This document shows, in pieces, positions 7,976-15,677 of a stretch of DNA of 64,000 nucleotides. The notes below the pieces were generated by a model. It did no database searches. It was not told the DNA's origin and was given only the letters and a program-made list of their open reading frames with translations. The stretch covers positions 218,084 through 282,083 of the forward strand of contig NZ_QLMJ01000014.1 of NCBI RefSeq assembly GCF_003259845.1, written 5' to 3'. Within the stretch, counting starts at the first letter, position 1; every line of letters begins with the position of its first letter. This DNA comes from Actinoplanes lutulentus. Its GTDB lineage: Bacteria; Actinomycetota; Actinomycetes; Mycobacteriales; Micromonosporaceae. Position numbers and translations under genes: made by a program.

Positions 7976-7993
7976 CCAGGATGTACATCCTGG
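7976..7993. promoter_or_regulatory. 18-bp perfect palindrome upstream of the ECF sigma gene
   Basis: CCAGGATGTACATCCTGG at 7976-7993 reads the same on both strands, 34 bases before the sigma start codon. Its position fits an operator for a dimeric regulator. TGAACC at 7960-7965 just upstream resembles the -35 of some ECF promoters, but no matching -10 at the right distance could be assigned. Confidence 0.5.
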
Positions 7994-8027
7994 TGGCCGG
8001 GCGGAACCCGAGGGGAGCTGGGCGCCG

Positions 8028-8549
8028 ATGAAGCGACGGGTGAACCCCGACGAGCAGCTGATGACCGCGCTTTATACCGAGCACTACGCAGTCCTGATCA
8101 ACTTTGTGTCCCGATACGTATCGGACCGGCACAAAGCGGAGGACCTGGTGCAGGAGACTCTCCTGCGGGCGTGGAAGCACATCGACCATCTGGACCCGGA
8201 ACCGGGCCGGACCAGGTCGTACCTGCTGACTATTGCTCGTAACGTGGTGACCAACGCGTGGCGTGCGGAACAGCGCCGGCCGCGTCTGGTCGCTGACGAG
8301 AACGCGGTCAATTCGGTGCCGTCGGCGGACAATGTAGATCAAATGGTGGAAGGCTGGCTGGTGGCGGAGGCGCTTGAGCGGCTCTCACCGGAACACAAGG
8401 CAGTCATCCAGGCGATGTATTACGAGGGGCAGAGCGTGGCCGACGCCTCTCGAAAACTCTCGGTGCCTGAGGGCACGGTCAAATCGCGCGCGTACTACGC
8501 GGTACGGGCGCTGCGCACCGTCTTCGAGGAGATGGGGATGCTGCGATGA
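8028..8549 (+). CDS. ECF-type RNA polymerase sigma factor
   Basis: 173 residues from ATG 8028, with AGGGGAG 10 bases upstream. Region 2 contains SDRHKAEDLVQETLLRAW and the -10-binding TRSYLLTIARNVVTNAWR. Region 4 contains YYEGQSVADASRKLSVPEGTVKSR, a standard ECF helix-turn-helix. It resembles the SigL-like group, which is usually held by a membrane anti-sigma factor with a zinc-binding domain; just such a gene overlaps its stop (ATGA). Stimulus and targets are unknown. A perfect palindrome lies in its upstream region. Confidence 0.92.
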   Translation: MKRRVNPDEQLMTALYTEHYAVLINFVSRYVSDRHKAEDLVQETLLRAWKHIDHLDPEPGRTRSYLLTIARNVVTNAWRAEQRRPRLVADENAVNSVPSADNVDQMVEGWLVAEALERLSPEHKAVIQAMYYEGQSVADASRKLSVPEGTVKSRAYYAVRALRTVFEEMGMLR

Positions 8550-9265
8550 GCGACCTGGACGAGCACGGCAGCCTGCACAGGCTGCTGGGCGGATACCTCC
8601 TCGGCGGTCTTGACGAGGCCGACACCGATCGCCTCGACGAGCACCTGAGGGATTGCGCGGACTGCCGGGCTGAACTGGACCGGCTGGCTCCGGTCCCCGA
8701 AATGCTGCAACACCTGCCGGACGCGCGGCACCTGAGCGGCGGCGCGCCGCTCGCGGTCAGTCCGGCCGCGCGGCCGAGCTCACAGAACATCGAGGGCCTG
8801 CTCAGCCGGATGCGGGCCGAGAAACACAAGGAAGTCCGGGTCAACCGGGTGCGCTGGCTGGCCGCCGCTGCGGTCGTGATGATCGCGGCCGCCGCGATCG
8901 GGTACGGGATCTTCACGAACGGCCGGGTGCAGCCCGGCACGCCGGAAGCCCTGCCGAGCGTGGAACTGGTCAGCTCCCGGTTCGAGGCGGCGCCCGGTAG
9001 CAGCCTGACCGGCTCCGCGGTGATCACTCCGAAGGTCTGGGGTGTCTCGGTGGCGCTGGACGTGAGCCGGATGAAGGGTCAGGCGCCCTTCCTCTGCCTG
9101 GTGCGGACCAAGGCCGGCGCGACCGAACAGGCGGCGGTCTGGGGTGATACGCCGGACGGCAACGCCAAGGTGGTCGGCGCCAGCTCGGTGCCGGTGAACG
9201 ACGTCGAGGCCATCCTGATCACCGACAAGGACGGCAAACTGATCGGCACCGCTCCGGTGGTCTGA
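8546..9265 (+). CDS. Zinc-binding (ZAS) transmembrane anti-sigma factor
   Basis: 239 residues. The N-terminal domain has HLRDCADCRAEL (His about residue 32, then CxxC), the HxxxCxxC motif of ZAS anti-sigma factors. One membrane segment (WLAAAAVVMIAAAAIGYG, about residues 109-126) is followed by an extracytoplasmic domain of ~110 residues that resembles anti-sigma-K type C-terminal domains. It presumably binds the preceding sigma factor in the cytoplasm and releases it on an outside or redox signal. The coding start overlaps the sigma stop by 4 bp. Confidence 0.88.
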   Translation: MSDLDEHGSLHRLLGGYLLGGLDEADTDRLDEHLRDCADCRAELDRLAPVPEMLQHLPDARHLSGGAPLAVSPAARPSSQNIEGLLSRMRAEKHKEVRVNRVRWLAAAAVVMIAAAAIGYGIFTNGRVQPGTPEALPSVELVSSRFEAAPGSSLTGSAVITPKVWGVSVALDVSRMKGQAPFLCLVRTKAGATEQAAVWGDTPDGNAKVVGASSVPVNDVEAILITDKDGKLIGTAPVV

Positions 9266-9274
9266 TCGCCAGCT

Positions 9275-10723
9275 TCACCTATGCACGGGTGTGGACGCCG
9301 GGTCGCAGAAACTGCGGGCCGGCGTTTCGCTCTTCGGGGTCCGGGCCGGGATCGCGAGGAACGCCACCACGGCGCCGGCGGCCATCAGCCCGGCACAGAT
9401 CAGCATCGCGTCGTGATAAACGGGCTCCAGCGCCACCGGGTCGGTGAGCGAACCCGCGCCGAGCCCGCCCAGCAGCGGAAGAATCGCCACGGCCAGCAGA
9501 CCGGCGGACCGGGCCACCGCGTTGTTCACCCCGGAGGCGATACCCGCGTACGCGTCGTCGATGGCACTCAGTGCGGTCGCGGTCAGCGGCGCCACCAGCA
9601 GCGCCAGCCCGAGCCCGAAGATCACCACGGCCGGCAGGACGTCGGTCAGGTACGACGCGCCCGGGCCGATCGAGGACATCAGCACCAGCGCCGCGGCACA
9701 GATCAGCGGGCCGGCGGTCATCGGGATGCGCGGGCCGATCCGCTGACCGAGCGTGCCGGCCGGAGCCGACAGCACCAGCAGCAACAGGGTCAGCGGCAGC
9801 AGCGCGAGCCCCGCGGCGATAGCGGGGAAGTCCGCGACCACCTGGAGATTCAGCACGAACAGGAAGAACACGCCGCCGTTGGCGGTGTAGACCAGGAACG
9901 TCACCAGGTTCGCGCCGCTGAACGCCCGGTTCTGGAAGATCCGGATCGGCAGCATCGGATCCTTCTCGCGGCGCTCGACCAGGACGAACGCGACCAGCCC
10001 GAGCACACCGGCGGCGAGCGAAAGGATCACGACGGCTGAGCCGGGGCCGTTCTCCGGCCAGGCGGTGAATCCGTAGGTGAGACCGCCGAGGCCGATCGCG
10101 GCGGTGAGCAGTCCGGCCACGTCGATCCGGCGGGACGCGGTCTCGTTGCGGGACTCGGGCACGTGACGTGCCGTGATCCAGAGGACTAGCGCGGCGACCG
10201 GCACGTTGATCAGGAAGAGGATCCGCCAGCTGCCGAGCTCCAGCAGCCAGCCGCCGAGCAGCGGACCGAGCGCGCCACCGATGCCGCCCAGCCCGGACCA
10301 GGCGCCGATGGCGCGGGCACGGTCCTGCGCGGCGAACGAGGCCTGGAGGATGGCGAGCGCGCCGGGGGTGAGCAGCGCTCCGCCGATGCCCTGGAGCACC
10401 CGGGCGGCGATCAGCAGCTCGACGTTGGGCGCGATGCCGCAGAGCAGCGAAGCCACCGCGAACCAGGCCACGCCTGCCTGGAATGTCCGGCGCCGGCCGA
10501 AGCGGTCACCGAGGGATCCGCCTAGCAGGATCAGGGATGCCAGCGATAAGGCGTACCCATTGATCGTCCATTGCAGACCGGAGGCGCTTGCGCCGAGGTT
10601 GTCGGCGATCGTGGGGAGAGCGAGGTTGACGATCGTCGAGTCGACGAACGCCATGCTCGAACCGAGAACCATGGCGAGCAGTACCCAGCGGCCTGCCGGG
10701 GTGCCGTAACGGACCGAGGACAT
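9275..10723 (-). CDS. DHA2-family MFS multidrug transporter
   Basis: 482 residues with about 14 hydrophobic segments. The DHA2 pattern is clear: FVDSTIVNLALPTIADNLG in the first segment, WTINGYALSLASL in the second, GGSLGDRFGRRRTF in the loop between segments 2 and 3, and a GxxxGPxxGG motif (ALGPLLGGWLLE) in segment 5. Such proteins are proton-driven drug exporters; the substrate is unknown. The gene is convergent with the anti-sigma gene (9-bp gap) and has no dedicated regulator beside it. Confidence 0.92.
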   Translation of the reverse strand: MSSVRYGTPAGRWVLLAMVLGSSMAFVDSTIVNLALPTIADNLGASASGLQWTINGYALSLASLILLGGSLGDRFGRRRTFQAGVAWFAVASLLCGIAPNVELLIAARVLQGIGGALLTPGALAILQASFAAQDRARAIGAWSGLGGIGGALGPLLGGWLLELGSWRILFLINVPVAALVLWITARHVPESRNETASRRIDVAGLLTAAIGLGGLTYGFTAWPENGPGSAVVILSLAAGVLGLVAFVLVERREKDPMLPIRIFQNRAFSGANLVTFLVYTANGGVFFLFVLNLQVVADFPAIAAGLALLPLTLLLLVLSAPAGTLGQRIGPRIPMTAGPLICAAALVLMSSIGPGASYLTDVLPAVVIFGLGLALLVAPLTATALSAIDDAYAGIASGVNNAVARSAGLLAVAILPLLGGLGAGSLTDPVALEPVYHDAMLICAGLMAAGAVVAFLAIPARTPKSETPARSFCDPASTPVHR

Positions 10724-10748
10724 GCCGGTGAGACTACGGCGTCATTGA

Positions 10749-11225
10749 TCAGGCGATGCGGCGGAGCGGCCGGGAAACCGGCTGTGGCGTGGGAAGACTC
10801 TGCCGGGCCGCAAGCACGGCGGCCCGGGCGGCCAGAGCGGAACGCAACGCCGGCTTGGCGCACGGCCGCATCAGGTTGTTGAGCCGCGCGGTCAGCTCGG
10901 CCCGGCTGAACGGCTTCGGCAGGAAGTCGTCGGCTCCCGCGTGCAGCGCCGCGGTGATCTGGGTGCGTTGCACGTCCGCGCTGACCATCATGACCGGAAT
11001 CGATTCGGTACGCGGATCGTCGCGGATCCGCCGGCACAGCTCGACGCCGGACTCGCCGGGCATCCGCACGTCGGTCAGGACGGCGTCGATGCCACCGCCG
11101 CACAGAATGGCGAACGCCTCGGCGGCGTTCTCGGCGGCCACCACCTCGTACCCGAGGCGGTGAAGTGCGAGCGTGAGCAACTCCCGATGATCGGCCTCGT
11201 CATCTGTGATCAACACGGTGGGCAC
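10749..11225 (-). CDS. Single-domain response regulator (receiver protein)
   Basis: 158 residues from GTG 11225, with GGAGG 8 bases upstream. The receiver domain is complete: DD in VLITDDEAD, the phospho-acceptor Asp in AVLTDVRMPG, Ser in MMVSAD, and Lys in LPKPFS. After about residue 120 there is only a short Ala/Arg/Pro-rich tail with no DNA-binding or enzymatic domain. It would act by protein contact. No histidine kinase gene is adjacent. It is divergent from hipBA. Confidence 0.85.
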   Translation of the reverse strand: MPTVLITDDEADHRELLTLALHRLGYEVVAAENAAEAFAILCGGGIDAVLTDVRMPGESGVELCRRIRDDPRTESIPVMMVSADVQRTQITAALHAGADDFLPKPFSRAELTARLNNLMRPCAKPALRSALAARAAVLAARQSLPTPQPVSRPLRRIA

Positions 11226-11305
11226 GGGTGGGACCTCCGGGACGCCTGATTGACCTTGCACCTGATGTTCGGCAGCCCCACCGATCCGCTGAGCCTCAAT
11301 TTCTT

Positions 11306-11376
11306 GTGCACGCTCGTGCGCATTTCTGCAATGTGCACGTACGTGCACCAGAGTTAAGATGGGAGCGTACGTGCGC
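11306..11376. promoter_or_regulatory. Three evenly spaced hipBA operators
   Basis: Three related 16-bp sites: 11306-11321 (GTGCACGCTCGTGCGC), 11333-11348 (GTGCACGTACGTGCAC, a perfect palindrome) and 11361-11376 (right half GTGCGC, core CGTACG). Centres are 27 and 28 bases apart. TAAGAT at 11355-11360 between sites 2 and 3 is a candidate -10. HipB dimers binding these sites would autoregulate the operon, as known for Escherichia coli hipBA, whose operators have similar spacing. Confidence 0.72.
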
Positions 11377-11389
11377 AAGGAGGCGCGGA

Positions 11390-11653
11390 ATGCGAATTTC
11401 CCATGCTCGTGACCTTGGTATCTACGTGCGGGAGCAGCGCCGGGCGGCCGGATTGAGCCAGGACGAGCTGGCGACGAGGGCGGGCGTGAGCCGGCGCTGG
11501 TTGTCGGCTTTCGAGGGCGGCAAGCCGTCCGCCGAGGTGGGCTTGGTGTTCCACGTGATCGTCGCCCTTGGCATGTTCGTCGACGTGAGCCCGGAGCCAC
11601 CCCGCGAACTGGACTTGGACGAGTACCTGAAGCGTTTCGACGGTCCCCAGTGA
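11390..11653 (+). CDS. hipB: HipB-like antitoxin (XRE helix-turn-helix)
   Basis: 87 residues from ATG 11390, with AAGGAGG five bases upstream. The helix-turn-helix reads LSQDELATRAGVSRRWLSAFEGG (about residues 20-42), typical of HipB/XRE proteins, followed by VGLVFHVIVALGMFV, the dimerisation strand-helix of HipB. The C-terminal tail is acidic. It should repress the operon from the three upstream palindromes and neutralise HipA. The stop overlaps the GTG of hipA by 4 bp. Confidence 0.88.
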   Translation: MRISHARDLGIYVREQRRAAGLSQDELATRAGVSRRWLSAFEGGKPSAEVGLVFHVIVALGMFVDVSPEPPRELDLDEYLKRFDGPQ

Positions 11654-12948
11654 GCAGCCAACTGACCGTGCTCCTGGCCGGCCGGGTTGCGGGAACGCTC
11701 GATCAGCAAACCGGTGGACGACTTCGCCTCCGGTACGACGACGACTATCAGCGGTCGCCCGGCCCGCTGCCGATTTCGCTGTCGATGCCGCTGGCACAAG
11801 CGGTCCATGAGGGTCCCGTCGTCCGGAACTTCTGCCAAGGTCTGCTGCCGGACAACGAAGCAGTGCTGGAACGGTGGGGGCGGGAATTCGGCGTCTCGGC
11901 TGGTAACCCCTTCGCTCTCCTTCGCCACGTGGGAGAGGACTGTGCCGGAGCCGTTCAGTTCGTTCCCGCCGAGCGGGTCGGCAGCCTGCTCAGGGACGAG
12001 GGATCTGTCACTCCTCTCAGCGAAGGCGATGTCGCCGATCGGCTGCGAATCCTGCGCCGTGATCCGGCGGCGTGGCATCTCGCCGGGACCGGCCAATTCA
12101 GTCTCGCCGGCGCGCAGGCCAAGACCGCGGTGCACTTCGACGCGAGGACCGGTCAATGGGGCGATCCGACAGGTGCTGTGCCGACCACGCACATCATCAA
12201 GCCGGCCATTTCCGGGTTCGATGAGCATGATCTCAACGAGCATCTTTGCCTAGCCGCGGCGGACGCGGCCGGGTTGAGGGCTGCTCGGTCCCGGATCGTC
12301 GGGTTCGGCGACGAGCGCGCGGTCGTCGTCGAGCGATTCGATCGATTTCCGGGACCGAACGGGACATCGGTGCGGATCCACCAGGAAGACGTGTGTCAGG
12401 CGTTGGGTGCTTCGCCGACGATGAAATATCAGGCTGAGGGCGGGCCGTCGCCTGAGCAGATCATCGCGTTGATCCGTGGGTCGGTGGTTCCCGAGCCGGT
12501 CGCGGCGATGGAGGTGTGGCGGTTCGTCGACGCGTTGGCGTTCAACTGGCTTGTTGCGGGCACGGATGCTCACGCCAAGAACTACTCACTGCTGGTGCTT
12601 CCCGGCCAGATTCGTCTTGCGCCTCTCTACGATCTCGCCAGCAGCCTGCCGTACGACGACATGTACGTGCCTCGTCTGCGCCTCGCCATGCGGATCGGAT
12701 CCGATTACCGGGTCGCTGCTCTGTCGCGCCGGCACTGGGTCGCCTTTGCCGAGGAAAACGGGCTGCCGGTGCGGCCCACGATCGAACGGGTCGCGGCGCT
12801 TGCGGGCCGGCTGCCGGAGGCGTTCCGGGCGGTTGCCTCCTCCTCGGCGGTTGCCGGGCTGGGGTCGGCTCTGCCGGGGATTCTGGTGGAGCGGGTGGCC
12901 CGGCACACCGAGCTTTGCCGGGAGGGGCTGGTTCGCGAAATAGAGTGA
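11650..12948 (+). CDS. hipA: HipA-family serine/threonine kinase toxin
   Basis: 432 residues, full length for the family. FSLAGAQAK places Ser151 where the autophosphorylated P-loop Ser of E. coli HipA lies. The catalytic region GTDAHAKNYS (about residue 305) and the metal-binding YDLAS (about residue 327) are intact. Known HipA kinases phosphorylate aminoacyl-tRNA synthetases and stop growth; the target here is unknown. The start is GTG 11650, overlapping hipB. No frameshift or lost catalytic residue, so the pair looks functional. Confidence 0.93.
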   Translation: MSSQLTVLLAGRVAGTLDQQTGGRLRLRYDDDYQRSPGPLPISLSMPLAQAVHEGPVVRNFCQGLLPDNEAVLERWGREFGVSAGNPFALLRHVGEDCAGAVQFVPAERVGSLLRDEGSVTPLSEGDVADRLRILRRDPAAWHLAGTGQFSLAGAQAKTAVHFDARTGQWGDPTGAVPTTHIIKPAISGFDEHDLNEHLCLAAADAAGLRAARSRIVGFGDERAVVVERFDRFPGPNGTSVRIHQEDVCQALGASPTMKYQAEGGPSPEQIIALIRGSVVPEPVAAMEVWRFVDALAFNWLVAGTDAHAKNYSLLVLPGQIRLAPLYDLASSLPYDDMYVPRLRLAMRIGSDYRVAALSRRHWVAFAEENGLPVRPTIERVAALAGRLPEAFRAVASSSAVAGLGSALPGILVERVARHTELCREGLVREIE

Positions 12949-12953
12949 GGGAT

Positions 12954-13970
12954 ATGCGTGCTGCCGTTTTTCTCCAGCCCGGTCCCGCCGCCTCTGTTCT
13001 GACGATCGTCGATCGAGATCTGCCGCACGTCGGGGTCGGTGAGGTACGCGTCCGCGTGGTTCTCTCCGCCGTGAATCCGACCGACACCGGGACCAGGGCC
13101 GGCCGGGGTGTGCCGGACGGCATCTCGCCACCGCGGGTTCCGAACCAGGACGGCGCCGGGGTGGTGGACGCGCTCGGTGACGGTGTGACCGATCTTGAGC
13201 CGGGTGACCGGGTCTGGGTGTGGGACGCCGGGTACGGCCGGGAGAACGGCACCGCCCAGGAATACCTGGTTCTGCCCCGCCACCAGGTCGTCCGGATGAA
13301 CGACGACGTGCCGTTCGAGATCGGCGCGGCCCTGGGCATCCCGGCGCTCACCGCGCACCGCTGCCTGACCCTGGCCAGCGACGGCCCGGAAAGGCTCGCC
13401 CCGGACGCCCTCGCCGGCAAGACCGTGCTGGTGGCCGGTGGCGCTGGAGCGGTCGGCAACGCGGCGATCCAGCTCGCGAAGTGGGCCGGTGCCACCGTGC
13501 TGACCACGGTCAGCTCGAAGGAGAAAGCGGAGCTGGCGATCGCGGCCGGCGCCGACGTGGTGATCAACTACCGGGAAGAGGACGTCAAGGCCCGGATCCG
13601 CGAGCTCAGCGCGACCGGCCCGCACATCGTCGTCGAGGTGAACACCGACAACCTCGACCTCGATCTTGACGTGATCGCTCCGGGCGGCAACATCGCGATC
13701 TACGTGGGCGGCACGGTCAGCGTGCCGAGTTTCAAGGCGATGCTGAAAAACGTCAGCCTCGACTTCGTGCTCACCTACACGACGTCGCCGCAGGAGAAGG
13801 AGAACGCGGTCGCGGCAGTCTCCGAAGCGGTCGGCGACGGCGCCTTCACGGTTGGTGAGGACGCCGGTCTGCCGATCATCCGGTTCCCGCTGGAACGGAT
13901 CGCCGAGGCCCACGAGGCGGTCGAGAACCACGTCGTGGGCAAGGTCGTCATCGAGGTGACGCAGCCCTAG
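12954..13970 (+). CDS. Zeta-crystallin-like NADPH:quinone oxidoreductase (MDR superfamily)
   Basis: 338 residues from ATG 12954, with GTGAGG just upstream. Medium-chain dehydrogenase/reductase: SAVNPTD and PNQDGAGVV in the catalytic domain, then the NADP-binding motif VAGGAGAVGNAAIQLAKW (about residue 160). Zinc-ligand cysteines are absent, which fits the quinone-reductase branch. The true substrate is unknown. It follows hipA by 5 bp but is probably unrelated to it. The last 23 bases overlap the end of pseG on the other strand. Confidence 0.85.
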   Translation: MRAAVFLQPGPAASVLTIVDRDLPHVGVGEVRVRVVLSAVNPTDTGTRAGRGVPDGISPPRVPNQDGAGVVDALGDGVTDLEPGDRVWVWDAGYGRENGTAQEYLVLPRHQVVRMNDDVPFEIGAALGIPALTAHRCLTLASDGPERLAPDALAGKTVLVAGGAGAVGNAAIQLAKWAGATVLTTVSSKEKAELAIAAGADVVINYREEDVKARIRELSATGPHIVVEVNTDNLDLDLDVIAPGGNIAIYVGGTVSVPSFKAMLKNVSLDFVLTYTTSPQEKENAVAAVSEAVGDGAFTVGEDAGLPIIRFPLERIAEAHEAVENHVVGKVVIEVTQP

Positions 13971-14955
13971 CCAGTAGGGCGTCCGCCACCCTGGAAACGC
14001 CGAGGCCATCGACCGCGGACCATCCCCGGGCAGCGACAGCAGTGCGCGCTTCCGGGGAAAGAAGCAGGTCACGCAGCACATCGACGGACGAGGGCCCGAG
14101 CGAGCCGAGACGACCGAGCCCTGCGGCGTAACCACGGGCGACCGTCCGTTCGTACCCCTGAATTTGATTGTCGACCACCCAGATCAGGGCCGCGGCGCGG
14201 CCCAGGCAGAGCAGTTCCCACGTCGAGGTTCCGCTCGCGCTGATCACCAGGTCGGCGCCGACGAGCAGTTTCGGCAGGTGGTCGGTGGGTCCGATGATCT
14301 CGAAACGCTGCCCCGGCCCGGCCTCGACCGCGAGCAACTCGTCGCGCAGGCTCTCATCAGCGGCGATCACGGTCGCGTCAAAACCCACCGCGGTCTCGGT
14401 GAGCAGTCGCGCCACCTGCGGCGCCGCGCGGTAAGCGTCGGTCCCTCCGAAAAAGGCCAAGATCTTTGGGGTACGCGTAAAGCCCTGCACCGGCGCCGTA
14501 AGAGGCCGAAGCTCGCGAACAGCCGAGCGGAGCAGCGCGTAATCGAGCCCGGCCAGCCGCACGTCCCCGTCGTGCAGGACCGCGTCGAGGTTCTGGTCGA
14601 CGTAGATGTCGGCGGACTGACCCCGCAGGTCACCGTCCACGATGGCCAGCACCGGAACACCGGCCGACCGCACCGCGGCACTCTGCTGAGGCGGCAACGT
14701 GTACGAATCCACCACCAGAGCCGCCAGCTCGAGCCGCTCGACCGCCGCGACCAACCCGACGGTGTCGTACGGCGCCGGATGCCACGGCAGCCCTCGCTGT
14801 TCGAGCTGGGACTCGGCCCAGGCCACCCCGCCCAGATCGCTGAGGAAGTGCACGTCGGCACCGCGCGCGGTCAGCTCCTCGGCAAGGGCCACACACCGCA
14901 CGAGATGCCCCACCCCGGTACGCGGCCCGGCGTCACACCGGATCCCGATATTCAC
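13948..14955 (-). CDS. pseG: PseG-like UDP-sugar hydrolase (pseudaminic acid pathway)
   Basis: 335 residues, GT-B fold. The N-terminus RCDAGPRTGVGHLVRC carries the GxGHxxR motif of PseG/SpsG, and SASGTSTWELLCLG is the C-terminal nucleotide-binding motif. PseG removes UDP from UDP-2,4-diacetamido-2,4,6-trideoxy-beta-L-altropyranose, step four of pseudaminic acid synthesis. Last gene of operon A; its GTG start overlaps the stop of the cytidylyltransferase gene (GTGA). Its 3' end overlaps the convergent oxidoreductase gene by 23 bp. Confidence 0.87.
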   Translation of the reverse strand: MNIGIRCDAGPRTGVGHLVRCVALAEELTARGADVHFLSDLGGVAWAESQLEQRGLPWHPAPYDTVGLVAAVERLELAALVVDSYTLPPQQSAAVRSAGVPVLAIVDGDLRGQSADIYVDQNLDAVLHDGDVRLAGLDYALLRSAVRELRPLTAPVQGFTRTPKILAFFGGTDAYRAAPQVARLLTETAVGFDATVIAADESLRDELLAVEAGPGQRFEIIGPTDHLPKLLVGADLVISASGTSTWELLCLGRAAALIWVVDNQIQGYERTVARGYAAGLGRLGSLGPSSVDVLRDLLLSPEARTAVAARGWSAVDGLGVSRVADALLARAASPR

Positions 14956-15677
14956 GCCTGGTCCAGCTCCTTCTGCCGCACGTGAGCGTTGAGCGCTGCC
15001 AGCTCCGGCTGCTCGTCGAGCCAGGCGGCCACGGCCCGGATCGCGACCGGCTCGTCGCCGAAGTGGTCGATCACCGATTCGATCAGCTTCCAGTCGTCCT
15101 CGGTGTCGAGCGTAAGGCGCAGGTACGACAGATCCGGCTGAGCCGTCAGCCCGATCACGTCAAAGTCCGCCGGGTGCGAGTAGATGTACGACGTCACATG
15201 CGTCCGGTGATGGTCGTACGCCAGCTTGTCGATCTCCTTGAGCACGCTGGCCCGGACCACCTCGACGTCCAGCCCGCGCGGCAGGGTGCGGGTGATCGAG
15301 GTGGTCAGGTAGTCGACGCCGGACGCCTCGAAGACCCGGGCGGCCCGCCTGACCAGGTGCGGGTCGAGCAGCGGGCAGTCCGCGGTGAACCGGAGCACGG
15401 TGTCCGGGGAGCGGGTCTCGAGCACACCGAGGAACCGGGTGAGCACGTCGTCGACCGGTCCGCGGTGGCAGGCCACGCCGATCCGCTCGCACTCGGCGAC
15501 CACGGCGTCGTCGTCGGGTTCGATGGTGGTCGCGACGACCAGGTCGTCGAGGATGCCGCTCTCCCGAGCCGCGTGCACGACCCGGTCGAGGACGCTGCGC
15601 CCGCCGAGGCGGCGCAGCACCTTGCCGGGGAGCCGGGTGGAGCCCATCCGGGCCTGAATGATGCCGAGGGTGGTCAT
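14952..15677 (-). CDS. SpsF/PseF-type cytidylyltransferase
   Basis: 241 residues from ATG 15677, which overlaps the stop of the upstream methyltransferase-like gene (ATGA). It begins IIQARMGSTRLPGKVL, the nucleotide-binding signature of cytidylyltransferases of the SpsF group (KdsB/NeuA relatives), with RFTADCPLLDP further on. In this operon the natural role is PseF: activation of pseudaminic acid with CTP to CMP-Pse. SpsF-like enzymes can act on other sugars, so the substrate call rests on context. Confidence 0.82.
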   Translation of the reverse strand: MTTLGIIQARMGSTRLPGKVLRRLGGRSVLDRVVHAARESGILDDLVVATTIEPDDDAVVAECERIGVACHRGPVDDVLTRFLGVLETRSPDTVLRFTADCPLLDPHLVRRAARVFEASGVDYLTTSITRTLPRGLDVEVVRASVLKEIDKLAYDHHRTHVTSYIYSHPADFDVIGLTAQPDLSYLRLTLDTEDDWKLIESVIDHFGDEPVAIRAVAAWLDEQPELAALNAHVRQKELDQA

